Notes under the pieces: generated by a model
Database searches by the model: none
Told to the model about the DNA's origin: nothing
Seen by the model: the letters and a program-made list of their open reading frames with translations, nothing else
Program-made: the position numbers and the translations under genes
Assembly (NCBI RefSeq): GCF_008086345.1
Contig: NZ_CP043006.1
Span: 4,648,032-4,712,031, forward strand
Source: Chitinophaga sp. XS-30
GTDB taxonomy: Bacteria; Bacteroidota; Bacteroidia; Chitinophagales; Chitinophagaceae
Length of the DNA stretch: 64,000 nucleotides
Direction: 5' to 3'
Shown: positions 9,869 to 19,112 of the stretch, piece by piece
How the letters are laid out: every line of letters starts with the position of its first letter
Numbering within the stretch: position 1 is the first letter of the stretch

Positions 9869-10395
9869 GCGTCTGAAGTTTTTTCGAGGAAACGATGGGT
9901 GATCTTTTTCTTCTGCCTGCCAAGATGATAAGCTCCCACGATGCCTGCCATGAGCAGCATCCCTGTCAGTTCCACAGCGAGGATATAAGGGCCGAAAAGG
10001 CTTTGCCCAACGGCCTTCGGGTCCACCGTAATGATCTCGTCCACCCGCTCCTGCGGCTGAAGTATCAGGTATGCCAGTTCCGCCAGCAACACCACGCATA
10101 AGAGGGAGGGCCCGATCCATATCTTCGGCGTCAGCCACAACTTTTCATCGCTTGCCGTCTGCGCGCCCAGGTTCAGCATCATCACAAAAAATATGATCAG
10201 CACCATGATGGCGCCCGCATAAACGATCACCTCCAGGGCCGCCATAAAAGGCGCGCCATACAGGTAAAATATCACCGCTACGCTTAACAGCGACACGATC
10301 AGGTACAGCAGCGCATGCATGATATTATACCGGGTGATCACCATCAGGGTGGATATCACGGCTATCGCGGCGGTTATATAGAATGCAGGTCCCAT
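9865..10395 (-). CDS. nuoJ: NADH-quinone oxidoreductase subunit J
   Basis: This 176-residue membrane subunit has five predicted hydrophobic segments. The conserved NuoJ third helix is visible as EVIVYAGAIMVLIIFFVMML, the segment with the pi-bulge known from complex I structures. It follows nuoI by 10 bases and overlaps nuoK by 4 bases (ATGA), which suggests translational coupling. Confidence 0.95.
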   Translation of the reverse strand: MGPAFYITAAIAVISTLMVITRYNIMHALLYLIVSLLSVAVIFYLYGAPFMAALEVIVYAGAIMVLIIFFVMMLNLGAQTASDEKLWLTPKIWIGPSLLCVVLLAELAYLILQPQERVDEIITVDPKAVGQSLFGPYILAVELTGMLLMAGIVGAYHLGRQKKKITHRFLEKTSDA

Positions 10396-10405
10396 ATACG
10401 ATAAT

Positions 10406-10921
10406 TTATGGCAGCAGGCTTTTGATGTCTACCGGCGGCTCTTCTCCGGCGGCCTCACCTTTATCTTTGCCGCTGATGCTCATACCCGCCACCTTGTAAT
10501 AATTATATCCGGGGTATTTCCCCTCGCTGTTGATCAGCAGATCTTCCTTTTCATATACCAGGTTCTGCCGGTTGTACTCTGCCATTTCGAAATCCGGCAG
10601 CAGCTGAATGGCGTAAGTGGGACAGGCCTCTTCGCAGAAACCGCAGAAAATGCAACGGGAAAAGTTGATGCGGAAAAAGGAAGGATACCTGCGGCCATCC
10701 GGCCCTTCGGCTGCCTGCAGCGAAATACAGTCCACCGGGCAGGCCGCGGCGCAGAGATAACACCCTACACAGCGTTCTCCTCCATCCGGGTCGCGCGTCA
10801 GCGCAATACGCCCGCGCCAGCGCGCCGGCAAAGGCGCTTTTTCTTCCGGGTACTGGTAGGTCTCCCGTTTATGGAACGTATGCAGAAATACCAGCCACAT
10901 GCTTCTGATCAAACTGAACAT
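10406..10921 (-). CDS. nuoI: NADH-quinone oxidoreductase subunit I
   Basis: This 171-residue ferredoxin-like subunit of the peripheral arm holds clusters N6a and N6b. Two full 4Fe-4S motifs are present: CVGCYLCAAACPVDCI and CIFCGFCEEACPTYAI. The start is set at ATG 10921 (MFSLIRS), 5 bases after the nuoH stop; the frame remains open upstream, but that part overlaps nuoH and does not look like NuoI. It passes electrons towards N2 in NuoB. Confidence 0.95.
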   Translation of the reverse strand: MFSLIRSMWLVFLHTFHKRETYQYPEEKAPLPARWRGRIALTRDPDGGERCVGCYLCAAACPVDCISLQAAEGPDGRRYPSFFRINFSRCIFCGFCEEACPTYAIQLLPDFEMAEYNRQNLVYEKEDLLINSEGKYPGYNYYKVAGMSISGKDKGEAAGEEPPVDIKSLLP

Positions 10922-10926
10922 CGCAA

Positions 10927-11883
10927 TTATTTTAAGATGAGTATAATGGCTGCCGTTACCAGCAGATTCAATAAGGATAAGGGGAACAGCACCTTCCATC
11001 CGTATTCCATCAGCTGGTCATAACGCGGCCGGGGCATGCTGGCCCGTAGCAGGATGAAGAGACTGATGAATACAAAAGTTTTCATGATAAACCAGATCAC
11101 GCCGGGAAGGAAGGACGGGCCCAGCCATCCGCCGAAATAAAGCGTCACGATCATGGAAGATACCAGCGTAATGCCCAGGTACTCCCCGATGAAGAACATG
11201 CCGAACTTCATTCCGGAGTATTCCGCGTGAAAACCTGCTACCAGCTCACTTTCCGCTTCGGGAATATCAAATGGCAGCCGGTGCGTTTCCGCTACGCCGG
11301 CGATGAGGAAAATGACAAAGCCGAGGAACTGGGGAATGATGTACCACATGCCTCTTTGCGCTTCCACGATCTCCCGCAGGTTGAAGCTGCCGCTGAGCAG
11401 CACCACGCCCATCAGTGCCAGGCCCATGAACACTTCATAGCTGATCATCTGCGAAGCGCCGCGCATGGCGCCCAGCAGGGAATATTTATTATTGGAGGCC
11501 CATCCGCCCAATACAACGCTATAGACGCCGATAGACGACATGGCCAGGAAGAACAGCAGCCCTATGTTGAAATCCGCTACCAGCACATTCGGGCCAAAAG
11601 GGATCACCGCAAAGCTCATCAGCACACTGGCGACCACTACCGCCGGAGCGAAAACGAACACTACCTTGTCTGCAAACGGCGGTATCCAGTCCTCCTTGAA
11701 GAACAGCTTAAGCGTATCCGCCAGTACAATGAACAAGCCGAAAGGTCCCGCGCGGTTGGGGCCGTAGCGGTCCTGCCACAGCGCCAGCATCCGGCGTTCC
11801 AGCCAAATCAGGCCGGCGGCGGTGTTGAGCAATACGAACAACACGCCTCCGATGACCCACCAATAATTTACTGCCTGTTGCAT
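10927..11883 (-). CDS. nuoH: NADH-quinone oxidoreductase subunit H
   Basis: This 318-residue membrane subunit forms the heel of complex I and part of the quinone chamber. Signatures are QDRYGPNRAGPFG near the N-terminus and PFDIPEAESELVAGFHAEYS in the middle. The start is ATG 11883 (MQQAVNYWW), 11 bases after the nuoG stop; further upstream codons in frame overlap nuoG. The length agrees with the family. Confidence 0.96.
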   Translation of the reverse strand: MQQAVNYWWVIGGVLFVLLNTAAGLIWLERRMLALWQDRYGPNRAGPFGLFIVLADTLKLFFKEDWIPPFADKVVFVFAPAVVVASVLMSFAVIPFGPNVLVADFNIGLLFFLAMSSIGVYSVVLGGWASNNKYSLLGAMRGASQMISYEVFMGLALMGVVLLSGSFNLREIVEAQRGMWYIIPQFLGFVIFLIAGVAETHRLPFDIPEAESELVAGFHAEYSGMKFGMFFIGEYLGITLVSSMIVTLYFGGWLGPSFLPGVIWFIMKTFVFISLFILLRASMPRPRYDQLMEYGWKVLFPLSLLNLLVTAAIILILK

Positions 11884-11894
11884 AAGCCTGTGAT

Positions 11895-14615
11895 TTAAAA
11901 AGTTTCTGTCGTAATACGGCTGAAGCGGATGCATTGCGGCATGTCCACAAGCTGCGCGCCCGGCACACCGGCGTTAAGCGCAGCAATCCCCCGCGGCAGC
12001 CAGTTGTTCGCTTCCGCTGCCAGCGTATAAGTATGGCCATCCACTTCAAAATTCACCCAGACGCCGGGAGAGATGCCCCATTGATGCAAATCCTCCGGGT
12101 TCAGCCAGATCACGAAAGGCTCCGGCGAATTGGCGGCTATGCCGCTGGTGAACATGCTCAGCTCATCTGATCCGAAAATGTGATATACCGGCATCAGATG
12201 TACATGGCCCGGCATCGGAACAAATGGTTCCGGCGCTTCCGTGAAGAAGGGGATACGCCCGTTGACGTGCGCCTCCAGCAGTCGTTTTCCCGGATCACCA
12301 CCGTGCAGCGCCCCGCCTATTTCCGCCTGGAATTTGTTGATCGACTGCACCGAGTTCCAGCCTGGCGACCAGAAGAAGGGGATCAGCGGGGATGGTGGTT
12401 CTCCGCGGAAACCTTCCATGGTAAAGGACAACGGGGTATCCACATCATCCGGAGGCTTCGGCTCGCTGACGTTCTCATCTGCCAGTATAGCAGTGCGGCC
12501 GCTGTAGCGGTGCGGCTCCCGGGGTATCTTCTGACCGGCCATGCGGAAATCCGCGGACGGCGCCAGCGCTTCTATCCGTGCCAGTGACGGAATGGCTACC
12601 GTCATCGCCCAAACGATATCATCGAGATTGTCCAGCCCGTTCAGTCTGTGTATGCCGGCTTTCGCCGCGATCTGCAGGAACCAGCGCCAGCTTTCCTGTA
12701 TCTCTCCCTTTGGCACAAATACCTGGTAATACCGCTGTGCACGCCCTTCATTGTTCACAATGGTGCCGTCTGCTTCCGCGAAAGTGCCGGCCGGCAATAT
12801 CACCGTGGCTTTTTCCGCGGTGGGATTATACAAGTGATCTACTACGATCACTTCTTTCGCCAGTTGCAGCAATTCATCCACGATATGTTTATCCGCCCGG
12901 CGATACAGATCATTCTCCAGGATAACCAGTGTATCCGCATCGCCATTGCGTAAAACTGCCAGCGCGGAATCCAGGCGATGGCCGCCGAGCATTTCCAGCC
13001 CGAGGCTGTTGCATTCCGGCACGGTAAGGCTCAGCATCGGTTGTTTGCCTTTCTTATGCAATGCCCAGCTGATGTTGGCCGCCGCTTTCATGTAGGCGTC
13101 GTTACCGCTGCCATAACCGGCGATAACGAGCGGACGGTCTGCTGCTTCCAGCGCCTGTGCGATCTGTTCCACAAGCAACGCCTCTTCCGCTGTCAGCCCG
13201 CTAACAGCCGGCATTTCGGCGCCTATCTTATGGCTCACGGCAAAGGCTATACGGGCCAGATTGTCGGGAGCCCCGCGTAGTGTCTTTGTAGCCAGTTCGT
13301 CCAGCTTTGTGGGGAAAGTATGGAGAATAAAAAGCGGTCCATTTCTGTCCTGTACCGCTTCGCGCACCGCGGCATCCTGCCATTCGGCTATATGCGCGGT
13401 CTGTTTGGCGTCTTTCAGCGGTTCCTGCCGTACGGCCTGGCGAACAGCCAATGCCAGCATGGGCGCGGTATTGGTTATATCTTCCCCGAGGATCAGCACC
13501 ATATCCGCCTTCTCTGTCTCATGCAGGGAGGGCGTACGTACCGGGCCATCGCGCAGTATCTTCAATGCCAGCGCTGTATGGTCATGCTCCATATCAGACA
13601 TGCCGATGTAAAAATGTTCGGCGCCGACCAGCTGCCGGAGTGCAAAATTGGACTCCAGGCTTGCGCGCGGCGAACCGATACCAATGGCCTTCCCGCTCCG
13701 CAGCTTGTTGGCCACCTGTTCCACCATCCATTCTACTGACGCTGTTCCGTTGGTATGCGGCCTGATGGCCGGGTGATGGATACGTTGCGGGCTGTTTACG
13801 AACTCGTAGCCGTAACGCCCCCTGTCGCACAGGAAATAACCATTCACTTCGCCGTTATAGCGGCTGGTGATCTGGCGGATGGTGCCATACCGCTCTCCGG
13901 CGATGGTATTACAGCCAAGGGAACAGCCCTGGCATACGGATGGAGCGGAGGTCATGTCCCATTTACGGGTATAATGCGACTTTAGTGTTTTATCGGTGAA
14001 TACACCGGTAGGGCAAACTTCCGCCAGGTTTCCGCTGAATTCACTTTCCAGCTTTCCGGGCTGCTGACGGCCGAAATACACATGGTTATTCGCCGCAAAT
14101 ACATCGAGGTCTTTCCCCCCGGCATAATCTTTATAAAATCTGACACAGCGGTAACACTGTATACAGCGGTTCATTTCATGATTGAGGAAAGGGCCCAGGT
14201 CCTGGTTACGATAAGTTCGCTTGGTAAAGCGGTAATCGCGATAATTATGACCGGTCATTACCGTCATGTCCTGCAGATGGCAGGAGCCGCCTTCATCACA
14301 AACGGCACAATCGTGGGGATGGTTGGTCATCAGCCAGCCGATGACATGCCCGCGGAATGCGGTGGCCTCACTATCGCTGACGGATATACGTACATTGTCA
14401 CGGACCGGCTCCATACAGCTCATCATGATCCTGCCTTTCTTGTCATCCTCGTCCCTGAACACTTTGATGGCGCACTGCCGGCAGGCGCCTACAGAGCCAA
14501 GCGAAGGGTGCCAGCAGAAATACGGCAGGTTAATACCGAGCTGCAGGCAGGCTTCCAGGAGGTTTCTGCCCTCCTTTACCGTGTAGGCCTTGTTGTCAAT
14601 GTATATGGTCGCCAT
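11895..14615 (-). CDS. nuoG: NADH-quinone oxidoreductase subunit G
   Basis: This 906-residue peripheral-arm subunit starts with a plant-type 2Fe-2S domain (PYFCWHPSLGSVGACRQC), followed by the His-Cys3 N5 cluster motif (HPHDCAVCDEGGSCHLQDM) and further Cys residues (RCIQCYRCVRFY, EVCPTG). A CQGCSLGCN motif near residue 230 suggests the extra N7-type cluster. The rest is a molybdopterin-oxidoreductase-like fold that serves as scaffold in NuoG. Its start overlaps the end of nuoF by about 20 bases. It is longer than the shortest family members but within the normal range. Confidence 0.96.
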   Translation of the reverse strand: MATIYIDNKAYTVKEGRNLLEACLQLGINLPYFCWHPSLGSVGACRQCAIKVFRDEDDKKGRIMMSCMEPVRDNVRISVSDSEATAFRGHVIGWLMTNHPHDCAVCDEGGSCHLQDMTVMTGHNYRDYRFTKRTYRNQDLGPFLNHEMNRCIQCYRCVRFYKDYAGGKDLDVFAANNHVYFGRQQPGKLESEFSGNLAEVCPTGVFTDKTLKSHYTRKWDMTSAPSVCQGCSLGCNTIAGERYGTIRQITSRYNGEVNGYFLCDRGRYGYEFVNSPQRIHHPAIRPHTNGTASVEWMVEQVANKLRSGKAIGIGSPRASLESNFALRQLVGAEHFYIGMSDMEHDHTALALKILRDGPVRTPSLHETEKADMVLILGEDITNTAPMLALAVRQAVRQEPLKDAKQTAHIAEWQDAAVREAVQDRNGPLFILHTFPTKLDELATKTLRGAPDNLARIAFAVSHKIGAEMPAVSGLTAEEALLVEQIAQALEAADRPLVIAGYGSGNDAYMKAAANISWALHKKGKQPMLSLTVPECNSLGLEMLGGHRLDSALAVLRNGDADTLVILENDLYRRADKHIVDELLQLAKEVIVVDHLYNPTAEKATVILPAGTFAEADGTIVNNEGRAQRYYQVFVPKGEIQESWRWFLQIAAKAGIHRLNGLDNLDDIVWAMTVAIPSLARIEALAPSADFRMAGQKIPREPHRYSGRTAILADENVSEPKPPDDVDTPLSFTMEGFRGEPPSPLIPFFWSPGWNSVQSINKFQAEIGGALHGGDPGKRLLEAHVNGRIPFFTEAPEPFVPMPGHVHLMPVYHIFGSDELSMFTSGIAANSPEPFVIWLNPEDLHQWGISPGVWVNFEVDGHTYTLAAEANNWLPRGIAALNAGVPGAQLVDMPQCIRFSRITTETF

Positions 14616-15870
14616 AAGGACATTTTTTTTCTTTGATATGTCTTTCGAAATCGTCCCGGAAATATTTCAGCGCGCTTTGCAGCGGCTCCATCGCGCCGGG
14701 CGCCAATGCGCAAAAAGTATTGCCCGGCCCCAGCAGTGCCGCATGCGATGCCAGCAGCGCCAGATCTTCATCCCTCCCCTGCCCCTGCTCTATTGCCCAT
14801 AGCAGCTTCTCCGTCCACGGCAGCCCCTCGCGGCAGGGCGTGCAGAACCCGCAGGATTCCTGCGCAAAGAAATGTTCCAGGTTATGCACAAAGCCAACGG
14901 GACAGGTCCTGTCGTCCAGCACCACCATCGTGCCTGTACCAAGGCGGCTGCCTGCCGCCGCAACACCGGCAAAATCCATTTTCACCTCCATATGCTCCTC
15001 CACCAGGAAATCTGTAGATGCCCCTCCCGGCAGTGCACCCCGGAAACGGTAGCCGTTCTTCATCCCTCCGGCATGTTCTTCTATCAGTTCACGCACCGTA
15101 ACGCCCATCGGCAATTCCCAGGCCCCGGGTTTGTTCACCTTGCCGCTGACGCCGTATATCTTTGTTCCACCGTCAGCGGTATGGCTGAGAGACTGGAACC
15201 ACATGGCCCCTTTGTTGATGATATGCGGGATGCAGGAAAGCGTTTCCACATTATTGACGATGGTAGGTTTGCCGAACAGGCCGCTCACCTGGGGGAACGG
15301 AGGCTTCGCACGCGGTGTGGCGCGTTTGCCTTCCAGCGAATTGAGCAGCGCGGTTTCCTCTCCGCACATGTACCGGCCAACGCCGGTGTGCAGGTGCATT
15401 TCCAGGGAATAACCGCTGCCCAGGATGTCCTGGCCCAGGTAACCGGCCTCATAGGCCTCTGCAATGGCCTTGCGGACCTCCGCGGCGGCAGTCTTGTATG
15501 CCCAGCGAAGGAAGACGAAGGATTCGGTGGCCTGGATGGCAAACGCTGATACGATCATTCCCTCTATCAGCTGATGGGGATTGCCTTCCAGCAGCCAGCG
15601 GTCCTTGAAGGTACCCGGCTCCATTTCATCCGCGTTGGCCACAAGGTATTTGGGGCCGCTTACGTCCATCGGCACAAAACTCCATTTCATACCTGTGCTG
15701 AAACCCGCTCCACCGCGACCTTTCAGGTTAGACTCCTTCACTACTGCCGTGACTTCCTGCGGTGTCATATGTCTGATCGCCTTGCGCGCCGCCTGGTAAC
15801 CGCCGACTGCTTCGTATTGCCGGAGGCCCAATGGAGGAAAGGTGATATGTTGTGTGAGCGGTCGTTCCAT
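14596..15870 (-). CDS. nuoF: NADH-quinone oxidoreductase subunit F (NADH- and FMN-binding)
   Basis: This 424-residue subunit oxidises NADH. The FMN/NADH-binding glycine-rich loops are GRGGAGFSTGMKW and MEPGTFKDRWLLEGNPH, and the N3 4Fe-4S cluster motif is ESCGFCTPCREG with a fourth Cys near the C-terminus (FCALAPG). The start is ATG 15870 (MERPLTQH), one base after the nuoE stop codon; the frame is open further upstream but that part would overlap nuoE. It works with NuoE and NuoG as the dehydrogenase module. Confidence 0.96.
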   Translation of the reverse strand: MERPLTQHITFPPLGLRQYEAVGGYQAARKAIRHMTPQEVTAVVKESNLKGRGGAGFSTGMKWSFVPMDVSGPKYLVANADEMEPGTFKDRWLLEGNPHQLIEGMIVSAFAIQATESFVFLRWAYKTAAAEVRKAIAEAYEAGYLGQDILGSGYSLEMHLHTGVGRYMCGEETALLNSLEGKRATPRAKPPFPQVSGLFGKPTIVNNVETLSCIPHIINKGAMWFQSLSHTADGGTKIYGVSGKVNKPGAWELPMGVTVRELIEEHAGGMKNGYRFRGALPGGASTDFLVEEHMEVKMDFAGVAAAGSRLGTGTMVVLDDRTCPVGFVHNLEHFFAQESCGFCTPCREGLPWTEKLLWAIEQGQGRDEDLALLASHAALLGPGNTFCALAPGAMEPLQSALKYFRDDFERHIKEKKCPYGDHIH

Positions 15871-15871
15871 A

Positions 15872-16336
15872 TCAGGTATATTTTGCAAGGATGTTTTCGA
15901 GGGCATCCGGCGCCAGGTCCCGGTACAGATCATTGTCCACCATCAGGGCGGGCGCATGGTCGCAGGTACCGAGGCAGGGGTTGGGAAGCAGGGTGAAACG
16001 GCCGTCCGGTGTGGTCTGGCCGTATTGTATGTTCAGCAGGTTAACCAGCTGGCGGTGCAGGTCGCGGAATCCCATCACATAACAGCTGATGCTGTCGCAC
16101 AGGAGAATGATATGCCTGCCCACCGGCTGCCGGAAGATCAGGTTATAGAAAGTGGCTACGCTGTCCACTTCCTCCGGGCTCATTTCCAGTATATCCGCCA
16201 CATCGCGGATACCTTCATCGGACACCCATCTGCGGTGTTGCTGTACGATCTTCAACGCTTCTATGCAGGCAGCCTTTTTCAGCGGCACCTGCCGTATCTC
16301 CTTTTCGATCTGTTCCTTTTCTGATGTGGTCAGCAT
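15872..16336 (-). CDS. nuoE: NADH-quinone oxidoreductase subunit E
   Basis: This 154-residue thioredoxin-fold subunit binds the N1a 2Fe-2S cluster. The ligands are seen as CDSISC (Cys-x4-Cys) and CLGTC (Cys-x3-Cys), the expected spacing. ATG 16336 (MLTTSEKEQ) is preferred, 13 bases after the nuoCD stop; a longer version from 16375 would overlap nuoCD. NuoE partners NuoF in the dehydrogenase module. Confidence 0.95.
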   Translation of the reverse strand: MLTTSEKEQIEKEIRQVPLKKAACIEALKIVQQHRRWVSDEGIRDVADILEMSPEEVDSVATFYNLIFRQPVGRHIILLCDSISCYVMGFRDLHRQLVNLLNIQYGQTTPDGRFTLLPNPCLGTCDHAPALMVDNDLYRDLAPDALENILAKYT

Positions 16337-16349
16337 GTTATTACAATTT

Positions 16350-18089
16350 TTATCTGTCGATATCGGCCAGCACATAATCCATAGCGCCGAGTATAGATAA
16401 CAGGTCGGCTACGGTGTAACCGCGACTGATATATGGTATCATTTGCATATGCGCGAACGACGGTGTGCGCACCCTCACACGATACGGAGAAGTATTGCCG
16501 TCGCTGGTGAGGTAATAGCTGTTCCAGCCTTTTGTGGCTTCGGTGACGATCATGGCTTCGCCCGGAGGGATCACCGGCCCCCAGCTGACATTCAGGAAGT
16601 GGTGAATGAGCGTTTCGATGTCCTGCATCGTGTACTGTTTCAGCGGCGGGGTGGCGAGGGGATGATCGGATTTATAAGGGCCCGCGGGCATGTTGTTCAG
16701 GCATTGCTCAATGATGCGCAGGCTTTGCCACATTTCGTTCACCCGTACCACGGCACGGTCGTAGCAGTCGCCATTTTGCGCTACGGGGATGTCGAATGCA
16801 TACTGTTCATATCCGCTGTATGGGCGTTTTTTACGCATATCCCATTCCAGCCCGCAGGCCCTCAGCCCGGGTCCGGTCACACCCCAGTCGATCGCCTCTT
16901 CGAGGGTGTACACACCGATGCCTACGGTACGCGCTTTGAACAGTGCATTGCGCATCACCATTTTGTCGTATTCCTTCAGTTTTTTCGGGAAATAGCTGAT
17001 GAAATTGCGGACAAGCGTGTCCCAGCCATTCGGCAGGTCCTGGGCTACACCACCGATGCGGAACCAGTTGGGATGCATACGACCGCCGCAGATGGCTTCT
17101 ATGATCCCGAAGATCTTCTCCCGGTCCGTGAACATATAAAAAACGGGCGATAACTGCCCGACGTCCTGCGCAAAAGTACCATACCAAACCAGGTGGCTGG
17201 CGATACGAAAAAGCTCGCACAGCATTACCCTGATTGTTTGCGCACGTTCAGGGACCTGAATTCCGGCGAGCTTTTCCACCGTGAGCAGGTAAGCAAGATT
17301 ATTGTTGACGCCGCCCAGGTAATCTATTCTGTCCGTATAAGGAATGTAAGTATGCCATGATTGCCGTTCCCCCATCTTTTCCGCACCCCTGTGGTGGAAT
17401 CCGATGTCCGGAACGGCGTCCACAATGTCCTCCCCGTCGAGTTGCAGGATGATGCGCAGCACACCGTGGGTTCCGGGGTGTTGCGGGCCTATGTTAAGGA
17501 ACATGAAATCGGCATCATCGCTCTGGCGTTTCAGGCCCCATTCTTCCGGGGAGAACTGCAGGGCCTCGTGCTCCCTGTCCATTTTTTCATCGAATAACCG
17601 GAAAGGGCCCATTTCCGTGGCCCTTGCGGGATGCTCTTTCCGGAGGGGATGCCCCTGCCAGGTAACCGGCATGAGTATCCGTTTCAGCAGCGGATGCCCT
17701 TCGAAGCTGATGCCGAACATGTCGTACACTTCGCGTTCGTACCAATTGGCGCAGGGCCAGAGGTGGGTGATACTGGGAACCGCCGGATAGTCGCCGCGCA
17801 GGGCCACTTTCAGGCGGATGAATGCATTCTGTTCAAAGGAGAAGAGATGATAAACGAGTGTGAAATCTCCCGTGCCGTTGTACTTGCTTTTTATGGCGCG
17901 TTCATCAATAGCCGTGAGGTCATAGAGCATGCGGTACGGCTGTTCTGTTTCGGAGCGCAGGAATTCCAGCACGGCAATGATCTTTCCCAATGGCGTCCAG
18001 ATCGTGGGCGTCTCATCCCGGGTGAGTTGTTCGTGGAATATATTCTCACCGAACCGGGAGCAGAGGGTGTTAAAGATACCTGCGGGCAT
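16350..18089 (-). CDS. nuoCD: Fused NADH-quinone oxidoreductase subunits C and D
   Basis: One frame of about 579 residues joins NuoC (roughly residues 1-175; WPCANWYEREVYDMFGISFEGH... region) to NuoD (from about residue 190; NIGPQHPGTHGVLR, GFHHRGAEKMGERQSWH, YTDRIDYLGGVNNN). NuoD helps to form the quinone site with NuoB. Fused CD is known in E. coli and many Bacteroidota. The start at ATG 18089 (MPAGIFNTL) is preferred; an in-frame TTG lies at 18116. The gene is separated from nuoB by a metallo-beta-lactamase-fold gene, which is not usual for nuo operons. Confidence 0.96.
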   Translation of the reverse strand: MPAGIFNTLCSRFGENIFHEQLTRDETPTIWTPLGKIIAVLEFLRSETEQPYRMLYDLTAIDERAIKSKYNGTGDFTLVYHLFSFEQNAFIRLKVALRGDYPAVPSITHLWPCANWYEREVYDMFGISFEGHPLLKRILMPVTWQGHPLRKEHPARATEMGPFRLFDEKMDREHEALQFSPEEWGLKRQSDDADFMFLNIGPQHPGTHGVLRIILQLDGEDIVDAVPDIGFHHRGAEKMGERQSWHTYIPYTDRIDYLGGVNNNLAYLLTVEKLAGIQVPERAQTIRVMLCELFRIASHLVWYGTFAQDVGQLSPVFYMFTDREKIFGIIEAICGGRMHPNWFRIGGVAQDLPNGWDTLVRNFISYFPKKLKEYDKMVMRNALFKARTVGIGVYTLEEAIDWGVTGPGLRACGLEWDMRKKRPYSGYEQYAFDIPVAQNGDCYDRAVVRVNEMWQSLRIIEQCLNNMPAGPYKSDHPLATPPLKQYTMQDIETLIHHFLNVSWGPVIPPGEAMIVTEATKGWNSYYLTSDGNTSPYRVRVRTPSFAHMQMIPYISRGYTVADLLSILGAMDYVLADIDR

Positions 18090-18167
18090 GATTACAGTTT
18101 TATACTGTGTTCTCAATGCGCCATGCTGTAGAACTTTTCCCTTGCTTACATGAGCTTCTGTACCAGT

Positions 18168-18959
18168 TTATATTCTCTCTTCAGGTTCCTGTAGCCGGAT
18201 GATCTCTTCATCCCGCAACACAAGATACGGTGTTTGCCTGCCGGATTTCTGCACCGGGTGAGGTTTCAGGAACTTTTGCCGGAAACGTTCGGCCGCCTCA
18301 TGCAATATGGTGCGGCCATGACCGAAACAGGCTATATCAAAATCAAATGTCGATAATCTTTCCAGGGTATGCATCGCTTCCCGCTCCTGCTCATAAAATA
18401 TGGAATACCCGAGACCGAATACATTCATGGCGGCGTCCGCCGCAAAGAGCACATTCCGCTGCCCCGGCACAAAAAATGCCAGCTGTCCCGCACTATGTCC
18501 TGGCGCATGTATCACATGAATACCACCTGCCATCGGTAACCAGTCCCCATCTGCCAGTACTTCATCCACTTCCACGGGAGTAACGCTGCCCGGCGTATTC
18601 CTGATAAAAAGGCGATACATCATTTTATGTACGAATCCCGGGAAATATGGCACATCCGGTTTCGGCACGTCTCCCTGTTGCAGCAGCTGCACTTCAGCAG
18701 CATGCATGTATATTTTTGCGCCTGTTACCCTTTTCAGTTCCGCTGCGTTGCCGCTGTGGTCCGGATGACTGTGCGTTAAAAGGATGTGGCGAATGTCCCG
18801 TACATCACGCCCTATCCGCGTCACAGCATCCATTAAAAGCCCGGCCTGGCCGGGAGCACCGGTATCTACCAGCGTCAGTTCCTCATCCTCGATAACGAAG
18901 GCATTCACACGCCCTAACGATATCTCATATACGTTTGCAGTGATCCTTTTTACTTTCAT
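18168..18959 (-). CDS. Metallo-beta-lactamase-fold hydrolase inside the nuo operon
   Basis: This 263-residue protein has the metal-binding core LTHSHPDHSGN (HxHxDH), then APGHSAGQLAFF, AADAAMN and a late CFGHGRTI, the full ligand set of glyoxalase-II-like MBL enzymes. No signal peptide is seen, so it should be cytoplasmic. The substrate cannot be told; thioester or lactone hydrolysis would be typical for the family. It lies on the same strand between nuoB and nuoCD, with a 153-base gap to nuoB that holds a long dyad, and 78 bases to the nuoCD start. It may be transcribed with nuo or from its own promoter. A link to complex I is possible but unproven. Confidence 0.88.
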   Translation of the reverse strand: MKVKRITANVYEISLGRVNAFVIEDEELTLVDTGAPGQAGLLMDAVTRIGRDVRDIRHILLTHSHPDHSGNAAELKRVTGAKIYMHAAEVQLLQQGDVPKPDVPYFPGFVHKMMYRLFIRNTPGSVTPVEVDEVLADGDWLPMAGGIHVIHAPGHSAGQLAFFVPGQRNVLFAADAAMNVFGLGYSIFYEQEREAMHTLERLSTFDFDIACFGHGRTILHEAAERFRQKFLKPHPVQKSGRQTPYLVLRDEEIIRLQEPEERI

Positions 18960-18997
18960 CCGCTTACTTTTTTTTCACGGTCGGATGGAGTCCCTGG

Positions 18998-19043
18998 ATG
19001 TTTAAATAATCATCCCCTGTGTACTAATGATTATTCTAAACAT
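18998..19043. promoter_or_regulatory. Long inverted repeat upstream of the MBL-fold gene
   Basis: Two arms of 16 and 17 bases (18998-19013 and 19027-19043) are complementary apart from one bulged base and flank a 13-base spacer. The AT-rich arms contain AATAATCAT/ATGATTATT. There is no T-tract, so an operator or an mRNA processing hairpin between nuoB and the MBL gene fits better than an intrinsic terminator. Confidence 0.5.
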
Positions 19044-19112
19044 ACTGGCTTCATTCCCTTTTGTTGAACATTCAAAAATGAAAGTACCTATATTTCGTCT
19101 GTTGTTTTGAAA

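Noticed and set aside
9869..10138. Upstream extension of nuoK
   Set aside because: It overlaps nuoJ in another frame and lacks NuoK character; the ATGA overlap at 9865-9868 sets the start.
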